Below, in pieces: positions 6,889 to 12,865 of a stretch of DNA of 21,332 nucleotides; positions within the stretch are counted from its first letter, which is position 1; each line of letters begins with the position of its first letter. The stretch is from CAYLLT01 sp964591605. GTDB lineage: Bacteria; Planctomycetota; Phycisphaerae; UBA1845; PWPN01. Below the pieces are notes generated by a model, which saw only the letters and a program-made list of their open reading frames with translations, made no database searches and was not told the origin of the DNA. Made by a program: the position numbers and the translations under genes. Location of the stretch: contig CAZQEN010000096.1 of assembly GCA_964591605.1 (NCBI GenBank), positions 1 to 21,332 of the forward strand. The letters are read 5' to 3'.

Positions 6889-7553
6889 ACGGCCACGCCC
6901 TGCGCATCATCCCCAACCAGCCGCCCGCTGCCGCATCGGGCTGGTCCTCGGGGGGTAAAAAAGAAACCAGCATCCACCGCAATGCCGATGGGAGGGATTT
7001 GACAGAACCCTATAACAACGTGGGTGACTTGTGCTCGCGGGAGCCGCCCGTCAGTCAGCGGGTACGCTCCTCGTACGAAACACAGCGGCCTCCCTGGGTT
7101 CTTGATTACGGTTCAGTCAAATGCATCTCCCTGTCGTGCATGGCAGACGCTGATCTCTCTGATCATCTGTATAGCATTCTCCGGGGACGATTTCCATCCT
7201 TTTTCACCCGCAGGCGCCGCTCCGCACGGCCGACCCGCGGATTCCCGCGATTTTTCCCGCAGCCGTGGGCGTTGTCCGCTCCCTCACGGTCGCGGGTGCG
7301 TGACACTTTCGGCGGGTGGCATGGGCAGCGTCGGCTTCGCCGGGCGAAGCCGACACTGCCCGTGCGGGCCCCCTCACGGTTCCCGGCGCGCCGAGACCCA
7401 GGCCACCCCGCCGATTCTGTCACGGAACCCACGGTCGCGGCTTTGATCCACGCCGCAATACGCCGGCAGCCCCGAGCGTTATACTGAAAGATCGGGCCGT
7501 TCGCCGGACAGAAGGCCTCGTTGCTGCGTACCCGGTTCTCACGGGGATGATCG
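6889..7553. other. 665-bp gene-free stretch before the DUF1800 gene
   Basis: No convincing coding sequence is seen on either strand; open frames here lack start signals and family motifs. It holds one strong hairpin (7323-7361) and a CCCTCACGGT motif at 7281-7290 and 7371-7380. A -10-like TATACT at 7480-7485 has no good -35 partner. The 6960-7200 part is less GC-biased than its surroundings and could contain a promoter or a small RNA, but nothing definite can be claimed. Confidence 0.5.
7323..7361. repeat. Long hairpin, related to the 65-75 bp repeats
   Basis: Arms of 17 bases (7323-7339 and 7345-7361) pair with one C/A mismatch around a five-base CCGGG loop: GGGCAG-C-GTCGGCTTCG against CGAAGCCGAC-A-CTGCCC. 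The flanks GGCAT on the left and CGTGCGGGC on the right match the outer part and centre of the repeats at 2301 and 4860, so this is probably a shortened or diverged family member. No poly-T follows, so it is not a standard terminator. Confidence 0.8.
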
Positions 7554-9305
7554 ATGCGCCGTCCACTCATCGCCACGTGTCTGTTGATCGCGATCCCGGC
7601 CGCGGCCGCCCATGCCGCCCCGGGTGACGACCCCCTCCAGGCATCCGACAACGCCGTCTGGTCGACCGCCCAGGCGGCACACCTGCTGCGCCGCGCGGGC
7701 TTCGGCGGCCCTCCCGCGCAGATCAGGCACTTGACCCAGCTCGGCCGCGACCCCGCCGTCGACCTGCTCCTTCACTACGAAACGACCCCGCAGGACCATC
7801 CCGACTTCCCCGTCGAAAACATGCCCGACCGCCCGCCCCTGCGCATGTTCGCCGATCTGAGCGAGGACGAGCGCAGGCAGCTTCGCCAGATGTTCCAGCG
7901 ACTGGGCGTCGGCTACCAGGCCAGCCTCCAGGACTGGTGGCTGCAGCGCATGGTCGCCACCTCGCGGCCGCTCGAAGAAAAAATGACCCTCTTCTGGCAC
8001 GGCCTGCTCACCAGCGGCTTCCGCGAAGTCCGCGAGCCGCGCTCCCTGTACCGCCAGAACGCCTTCCTGCGCGAGCACGCCCTCGCCGACTTCCGGACGA
8101 TCCTGCGCGGAATCAGCCGCGACCGCGCGATGCTCCTCTACCTCGACGGCGCCAAGAACGTCAAACAACACCCTAACGAGAACTACGCCCGCGAGCTCAT
8201 GGAGCTCTTCACCATGGGCGTGGGCAACTACACCGAACAGGACGTCAAGGAGGCCGCCCGCGCCTTCACCGGCTGGACCTGCGACGAAAGCGGCCGGTTT
8301 GACGTGCGCCAGCGCGAGCATGACGGCGGCGAAAAGACCTTCCTGGGCCGCACCGGCCGCTTCGACGGCGACGACATCATCGACATCATCCTCGAGCAGC
8401 CGGCGACCAGCCGCTACCTCGCCCGCCGACTCCTGACCTTCTTCGTCGAGCCCGAGCCTGCCGACGACGTCATCGATGCGCTCGCCGGGCAACTGCGCCG
8501 ATCCGACTACCGCATCCGGGATGCGATGTCGACGCTGTTGCGCAGCAATTACTTCTACGCGAAGCGCGTGCGTTTCGCCCTGATCAAGAGCCCGGCCGAG
8601 CTCGTCGTCGGATCCGCCCGGCTTCTGGAAACGCCCATCTGCCAGGTGCGGGCCGCCCATCAGCAGATGGCCCAGATGGGCCAGGAGCTCTTCCAGCCCC
8701 CGAACGTCAAAGGCTGGGACGGCGGGCGGGCCTGGATCAACACCAGCACGCTCTTCATCCGCTACAACACCGTGGCCGGGCTCCTGAACGGCGTGCCGGG
8801 GCGCGGACCGGGCGATCGCATGGCCCGCCTGGCCGACCGCCTCGCCGACATCGGCATCGGCACCGGCTCATCGCGCAGCATCGCCGTGGCCGATCTCTCC
8901 GAGAAAAAGGCGGGCGATCCGGACCCCGGCGACGCGATGATGATGATGTCCGCCGAAGAGGAGGAGCGGCTCGACGAGATGGGCGCCATCGTCAAGAAGC
9001 TGCCCGAGCGCGCTCAGGAATGGCTGCGAAGCGTGCAGCTCCCGCCCCGATACAACGCTCCGCAGCCCGAATACGATCCGATGCCGGTGCTCCGCGAGCA
9101 CAAGTTGACCAGGCCCGAGGCCGTCGTCGATCATTATGTGCGCCGCCTGCTCCAGACCGAGCTGCCCAAAGAGCGCAAGCAGGTGCTCGTGCAGGCGTTG
9201 CTCGCCACCGGCGGCGGCTTCGACGTGAACGATCCGGCTCTGCCGCGCCGTATCCGGGCGATGATCCACCTGATCATGAGCATGCCGGAGTACCAGTTGA
9301 ATTGA
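7554..9305 (+). CDS. Exported DUF1800 family protein, 583 aa
   Basis: The protein belongs to DUF1800 (PF08811), large secreted proteins of unknown biochemical role, abundant in Planctomycetota and always or nearly always paired with DUF1501. A signal peptide is visible (MRRPLIATCLLIAIPAAAAHA, cleavage near residue 22). The family core follows: AHLLRRAGFGGPPAQI, EEKMTLFWHGLLTSGF, LREHALADFRTILRGIS, HPNENYARELMELFTMGVG and EAARAFTGW. Near the middle, PPNVKGWDGGRAWINTSTL is another family hallmark. An MMMMSAEEEERLDEM acidic patch around residue 465 is a variable insert. Length is normal. The start at 7554 puts the signal peptide at the N-terminus, with a modest GGGG-type ribosome site. The DUF1501 partner begins 98 bp downstream, so the two are likely one operon. 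Confidence 0.93.
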   Translation: MRRPLIATCLLIAIPAAAAHAAPGDDPLQASDNAVWSTAQAAHLLRRAGFGGPPAQIRHLTQLGRDPAVDLLLHYETTPQDHPDFPVENMPDRPPLRMFADLSEDERRQLRQMFQRLGVGYQASLQDWWLQRMVATSRPLEEKMTLFWHGLLTSGFREVREPRSLYRQNAFLREHALADFRTILRGISRDRAMLLYLDGAKNVKQHPNENYARELMELFTMGVGNYTEQDVKEAARAFTGWTCDESGRFDVRQREHDGGEKTFLGRTGRFDGDDIIDIILEQPATSRYLARRLLTFFVEPEPADDVIDALAGQLRRSDYRIRDAMSTLLRSNYFYAKRVRFALIKSPAELVVGSARLLETPICQVRAAHQQMAQMGQELFQPPNVKGWDGGRAWINTSTLFIRYNTVAGLLNGVPGRGPGDRMARLADRLADIGIGTGSSRSIAVADLSEKKAGDPDPGDAMMMMSAEEEERLDEMGAIVKKLPERAQEWLRSVQLPPRYNAPQPEYDPMPVLREHKLTRPEAVVDHYVRRLLQTELPKERKQVLVQALLATGGGFDVNDPALPRRIRAMIHLIMSMPEYQLN

Positions 9306-9308
9306 GAC

Positions 9309-9366
9309 ATTGCCGATTGCCGATTTCGGATTGCCCATTTCAAATCGGAAATCGGGAATTGGCAAT
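9309..9366. repeat. AT-richer nested inverted repeat between the DUF1800 and DUF1501 genes
   Basis: Two 24-base arms (9309-9332 and 9343-9366) pair with three mismatches around a ten-base loop GCCCATTTCA. Each arm is itself built from a CGATTGC/CGATTTC-like short unit repeated about twice, so the DNA looks assembled from an octamer-scale motif. It is clearly lower in GC than the genes on both sides. It could form a message-stabilising stem between the two cistrons. Confidence 0.85.
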
Positions 9367-9403
9367 TGGAAACGGACATTTGACTGCTCCCAGGAACTAA
9401 ACC

Positions 9404-10729
9404 ATGTCCATGGATGATCTGACCACTCGCCGGACGTTTCTGCATCGCGGCCTGACGCTCGTCGGCGCCGCCGCCACAGTCCCCGCCTTTCTGGAGACCA
9501 CTGCCCTGGCCGTCGCCCCCGCCGAGGGGGCACGCACGAAGTCCCGCCCCGGCGTGCCCGACGAGCGCGTGCTCGTGGTCGTCCAGCTCGCCGGCGGCAA
9601 CGACGGCCTCAACACCGTCATTCCCGTCCGCGACGACCTCTACTACAAGAACCGCCCGCGCCTCGGCATCGAGAGGGGCAAAACCCTCCGACTCACCGAC
9701 GACCTGGGCCTCCACCCGTCGCTGACCGGCTTCAAGGAGCTCCACGACGCGGGCCTGCTCGCCATCGTCCAGGGCGTCGGCTACCCCAACCCGAACCGCT
9801 CGCACTTCAAGAGCACCGACATCTGGTCTACCGCCTCGCCCGACGGCCGACTGCACACCGGCTGGCTGGGCCGCTACTTCGATGCCCAGTGCAAGGGTCA
9901 GGACCCGCCCGATCCCAAACGCGGCATCGCCCTGACCTCCGAAGCCCCGCTCACCCTGCTGGGCAGCAAGTTCGCCCCCGTCGCCTTTCAGCGCCCCGAA
10001 TCGCTCACCTGGAATGGGGCCCAACCCGCTCCCGGCCGGCGGCGTCCGAATCAGCGCGGCATGAACGCCGGGCCCGACACGAACGTGCAGCAGGCCGCAT
10101 TCGACCGGCTCAACGCGCCGACGGAAAAGCCCGCCGGACCGATCAGCGAGCTCGAGTATCTCCAGCGGACCGCCCTCGACGCCCGCCTCAGTGCCGCCGA
10201 CATCCAGAAAGCCGCGGCCGGCCGTCCCGCCGCCAGTTACCCGGTTTCGCCTCTCGCCAATTCCCTGAAAACCGTGGCCCGAATGATCACCGCGAACATG
10301 CCCACGAGGATCTACTACGTCAGCCAGGGCGGCTACGACACGCACACCGGCCAGCTCAACCGCCACCCGCAGCTCCTCACGCAGCTTGGCGACGCCTTGA
10401 AGGCCTTCGTTGACGACCTGAAGGCCAGCGGCCACCTCGACCGCGTCGTCATCATGACCTTTTCCGAATTCGGCCGCCGCGTGGAGGAGAATGCCTCCAC
10501 CGGCACCGACCACGGCACCGCCGCCCCCCTGTTCGTCCTGGGCAGCCGCGTCCAACCCGGCCTGGCCGGCAGTCACCCCAGCCTCGAACGCCTCGACCGC
10601 GGCGACCTGGCCTTCACCACCGATTTCCGCAGCGTATACGCTGCCATCCTCAAAGACTGGCTCGCCGCCGACGCGGGCAAAATCCTCGGCGCCCCCTTCC
10701 CCCCGCTGCCGATCATCCAGCGGGCATAG
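9404..10729 (+). CDS. Tat-exported DUF1501 family protein, 441 aa
   Basis: This is a DUF1501 protein (PF07394), a secreted relative of the alkaline phosphatase/sulfatase fold. The N-terminus carries a twin-arginine signal: TTRRTFLHRGLTLVGAAATV, residues 7-26, with a likely cut after ALAVAPAEG. Family segments are VLVVVQLAGGNDGLNTVIPV, the LHPSLTGFKELHDAGLLAIVQGVGYP block, RSHFKSTDIWSTA, YYVSQGGYDTHTGQLN and VVIMTFSEFGRRVEEN, then TDHGTAAPLFVLG. Asp, His and Thr/Ser residues in these segments are the ones expected around a metal site, but activity has not been shown for the family. The ATG at 9404 (a second in-frame ATG is two codons later) is preceded by AGGA at 9392-9395. It is the second gene of the DUF1800/DUF1501 pair. 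Tat export implies folding in the cytoplasm, often with a cofactor. Confidence 0.93.
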   Translation: MSMDDLTTRRTFLHRGLTLVGAAATVPAFLETTALAVAPAEGARTKSRPGVPDERVLVVVQLAGGNDGLNTVIPVRDDLYYKNRPRLGIERGKTLRLTDDLGLHPSLTGFKELHDAGLLAIVQGVGYPNPNRSHFKSTDIWSTASPDGRLHTGWLGRYFDAQCKGQDPPDPKRGIALTSEAPLTLLGSKFAPVAFQRPESLTWNGAQPAPGRRRPNQRGMNAGPDTNVQQAAFDRLNAPTEKPAGPISELEYLQRTALDARLSAADIQKAAAGRPAASYPVSPLANSLKTVARMITANMPTRIYYVSQGGYDTHTGQLNRHPQLLTQLGDALKAFVDDLKASGHLDRVVIMTFSEFGRRVEENASTGTDHGTAAPLFVLGSRVQPGLAGSHPSLERLDRGDLAFTTDFRSVYAAILKDWLAADAGKILGAPFPPLPIIQRA

Positions 10730-10755
10730 CCCCCGCCGCAGCTGTACGACCTGTA

Positions 10756-10779
10756 CCGGCCGCCCCCCGTGGCGGCCGG
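10756..10779 (+). terminator. GC-rich hairpin after the DUF1501 gene
   Basis: CCGGCCGCC (10756-10764) and GGCGGCCGG (10771-10779) form a perfect 9-bp stem with a six-base CCCCGT loop, 27 bases after the DUF1501 stop. No T tract follows, so intrinsic termination is uncertain; position makes it a plausible operon end. Confidence 0.45.
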
Positions 10780-10894
10780 CGGCGGCAGGAATAACTTGAG
10801 CAGCACGTAAGGTACTGCAACCGTCTTCGGAGATGCCACGTACCAGTGATTGATAGCAGTTCCGTTTTGAGAAGCACCACGTCGGATTCACGAT

Positions 10895-11500
10895 ATGAAG
10901 CGGCTCCATGCTGGCTGTGCCTGGTTCCTTGCTCTGGGCACGCCACTCCTTCTGGCCCTGAGCCATGTTACGCGACTGCGATTCGCTCACGGCGGCCTCG
11001 ACTCGCTGCCGTTCACGGGCGTGGTTCTCGCCGAGGGTGAACTGCGGATCGGACGCATGATGCATCTGGAACAGCCCCTGAAAAAGTCGGCAATCGCATC
11101 TGGAGGCCGATGGAAAACCCTCTGGTCGCGATACGATACACCTCGAGCGTACTTTGGCCCTGATTGCGTCGCGGTTCTCGAGCGAACCGGCTGCCTGGGC
11201 ATCGGCCTGTCGTACGATGACCTCTTCATCAGCAGCGCCTTCAGGCCCCCGCAAGATCGCGTCTGGCGATTCGACCTCTCATTTCGAATGTACCGAGGAC
11301 CATTCTGGCCGTTCATTCTTCTGACGACCGTGTATCCCCTTCGCGCCTGCCGTCGGGTCATCCGCAAACGGTTCCGAAAGTCACGCGGCTTGTGCATCCC
11401 CTGCGGCTACAACCTCACCGGCAACACCTCCGGCATCTGCCCGGAATGTGGGACGGCCGTCCTTGGGCCGCCGGCTGATTCGGCCAGCCCCGCGCGGTAG
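10895..11500 (+). CDS. Membrane protein with C-terminal CPECG zinc ribbon, 201 aa
   Basis: The N-terminus is a membrane segment (HAGCAWFLALGTPLLLALS, residues 5-23). A middle extracytoplasmic-looking domain of about 110 residues follows, with no recognisable fold. A second membrane segment is RGPFWPFILLTTVYPL, then a basic stretch and a C-terminal zinc ribbon CIPCGYNLTGNTSGICPECG (four cysteines as two CxxC knuckles). The CGY-LTGN-SG-CPECG ribbon after a transmembrane helix is a recurrent planctomycete architecture of unknown function. The ATG at 10895 gives a sensible membrane start, though I see no clear ribosome site. A decayed second copy of the ribbon tail is found at 12628-12708, after the neighbouring toxin-antitoxin genes. 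The architecture call is firm; the role is unknown. Confidence 0.85.
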   Translation: MKRLHAGCAWFLALGTPLLLALSHVTRLRFAHGGLDSLPFTGVVLAEGELRIGRMMHLEQPLKKSAIASGGRWKTLWSRYDTPRAYFGPDCVAVLERTGCLGIGLSYDDLFISSAFRPPQDRVWRFDLSFRMYRGPFWPFILLTTVYPLRACRRVIRKRFRKSRGLCIPCGYNLTGNTSGICPECGTAVLGPPADSASPAR

Positions 11501-11576
11501 GATGAGACCGTGCATGGGGTCTGGCGGGCGACATGGCAGAGCATAAGCCGGTGGCCGCTGGATCCACGTCACCAGA

Positions 11577-11607
11577 ATGGGTACGATTGTTACTGATATG
11601 GGAACGA
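11577..11607 (+). promoter_or_regulatory. Direct repeat ATGGGWACGA at the front of the MNT/HEPN module
   Basis: ATGGGTACGA at 11577-11586 and ATGGGAACGA at 11598-11607 match at nine of ten bases, 21 bp apart, two turns of the helix. If translation really begins at the later ATG (11622), both repeats lie in the leader and could be a binding site for the antitoxin's own winged helix. The first repeat also contains the earliest possible start codon, so this could instead be coding. Confidence 0.3.
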
Positions 11608-12236
11608 CGGGCGACACCTGGATGGAGGGGGGTCTCTTTGGCCAGACGCGAGCGGGGGTGCTCGGGCTTCTCCTGCTCCGGCCGGACGAACAGTTCCACG
11701 TCCGCCAAATAGCCCGGCTTACCGGAACTGGACTGGGCGCGCTGCATCGCGAACTGACGACTCTGACGGCGGCCGGCATCCTTCGACGTCAGCAGAGCGG
11801 GCGGCAGGTCTATTTCCAGGCCGAGCGCGGATGCCCGTTTTTTGCTGAGCTGCAGGGGCTCATCGTCAAGACCAGCGGCGTGGCCGACGTCCTGCAGGCG
11901 GCGCTCGCACCCCTCGCCTCGCGCATCCGCGTGGCGCTCTTGTTCGGCTCGCTCGCCCGCGGCGCGATGCGGGCCGGGAGCGACATCGATCTGCTCGTCA
12001 TTTCGCCCGACCTGGCGGTTCGCGAACTGGGAACCGCGATCCGGCAGGCCGGTCAGACGCTCGGCCGCGAGATCAACGTGAATCTCTACCGGCCCGACGA
12101 GTGGGCCCGCCGCGTGCGCGAGCGCCATCCGCTCGCCGCAGCGATTCTGCGCGAGCCGCGGTTGATGCTGATCGGAGATGAACGTGAGTTTCAGCGAGTG
12201 GCAAAAGAACGGCTGGCTCAAACGCCACGCGCCTGA
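11577..12236 (+). CDS. Winged-helix / MNT-type nucleotidyltransferase, antitoxin candidate, 219 aa
   Basis: Two domains are visible. Residues about 22-85 form a winged helix (FHVRQIARLTGTGLGALHRE, then AAGILRRQQSGRQVYFQAE). Residues about 105-175 form a minimal nucleotidyltransferase with GSLARG at 124-129 and the D136-x-D138 pair (SDIDLL). The expected third acidic residue, in the strand INVNLY, is replaced by asparagine. MNT proteins pair with HEPN proteins; characterised MNT partners AMPylate the HEPN toxin to silence it. The wHTH probably also represses the operon. ATG starts at 11577, 11598 and 11622 are possible; none has a clear ribosome site, and the later one would begin MEGGLFGQTRAGV. 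It overlaps the HEPN gene by 59 bases. Antitoxin function is inferred from the pairing. Confidence 0.85.
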   Translation: MGTIVTDMGTTGDTWMEGGLFGQTRAGVLGLLLLRPDEQFHVRQIARLTGTGLGALHRELTTLTAAGILRRQQSGRQVYFQAERGCPFFAELQGLIVKTSGVADVLQAALAPLASRIRVALLFGSLARGAMRAGSDIDLLVISPDLAVRELGTAIRQAGQTLGREINVNLYRPDEWARRVRERHPLAAAILREPRLMLIGDEREFQRVAKERLAQTPRA

Positions 12237-12624
12237 TCGCAGCGAGATCGCCCGCAAGCTCGAAGTGATCGATCGCGACCTGCGCGTCAGCGGCAACGCC
12301 GAAGGCGACGGCGACTGGCGCTTCGTGGCCGCCTACAACGCTGCGCTGCAGGCCGCCACCATCGCGCTCCTGGCCAGCGGCTACGAGGCCGCCAAAGGTG
12401 GCGGCGCTCACTTCTACACCATCGAATCACTCAAACTCTCCATCGGCGATGACGGCGTACTCACCGACGCACTGCAGGCATTCCGCGCCAAACGCGGCGG
12501 CAGCATTTATGAGACTGTCGGCATCGCCAGCGAGTCCGAAATCCAGGAGCTGCGCGGGCTGGCGATCGAGTTGAGGGACCGCGTCCTCGAATGGATGCAG
12601 CAGCACCACGCAGGTCTGCTTTGA
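12178..12624 (+). CDS. HEPN domain protein, toxin candidate, 148 aa
   Basis: The N-terminal text SEWQKNGWLKRHAPDRSEIARKL, then IDRDL, DWRFVAAYNAALQAATIALL and GGGAHFYTIESL, is the typical opening of the HEPN family that partners wHTH-nucleotidyltransferases. The RNase motif normally written R-x4-6-H appears as R103-x-K105-R106-x4-Y111 (FRAKRGGSIYE), with tyrosine in place of histidine, as in several related HEPN groups. HEPN toxins cleave RNA; whether this variant still does is unknown. The C-terminal helix (EIQELRGLAIELRDRVLEWM) is complete. The ATG at 12178 lies inside the upstream gene, a 59-base overlap; an in-frame GTG at 12184 is an alternative. Translational coupling to the antitoxin candidate is likely. 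Confidence 0.87.
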   Translation: MNVSFSEWQKNGWLKRHAPDRSEIARKLEVIDRDLRVSGNAEGDGDWRFVAAYNAALQAATIALLASGYEAAKGGGAHFYTIESLKLSIGDDGVLTDALQAFRAKRGGSIYETVGIASESEIQELRGLAIELRDRVLEWMQQHHAGLL

Positions 12625-12708
12625 GCAGCCGACAACTCCGGCGTCAGCCCGGAATGTGGAACCGCCCTCGCGGTACCGGGAGGCGATCCGGCCGGACCCA
12701 CGAAGGAC
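12625..12708 (+). pseudogene. Decayed zinc-ribbon tail after the HEPN gene
   Basis: Immediately after the HEPN stop, in the same frame, the sequence reads D-N-S-G-V-S-P-E-C-G-T-A then a Pro/Gly-rich tail. It aligns codon by codon with the tail of the zinc-ribbon protein at 11416-11493 (G-N-T-S-G-I-C-P-E-C-G-T-A-V), with one codon missing and the first cysteine of the last knuckle changed to serine. The first CxxC knuckle is absent, and there is no start codon, so it is a remnant rather than a gene. The frame stays open to 13041 but without other recognisable features. Confidence 0.65.
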
Positions 12709-12865
12709 GGTAATACCATACAAGAGTTTCTTAAAGACCATCCCAGGGCGGCGCTCGCGGTGCTCGCTCTGCCCTGGGCTTGCCTGTCAGAGGCCTTCGG
12801 CTTTACATCGATGCGCGGCAGTATGATCATTGCGGCCGCAACCGATCGAAAGGAGGATCGAGGTC

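Noticed and set aside
6543..7002. Short open frames on both strands in the repeat array
   Set aside because: They are translations of the repeat itself (motifs such as QRTLRG and RNAGGTPG recur), with no start signals.
9134..11254. A 706-residue open frame on the minus strand
   Set aside because: It runs opposite DUF1501 and part of DUF1800 and the zinc-ribbon gene. Composition (Gly, Ala, Val, Arg repeats) is that of a codon shadow.
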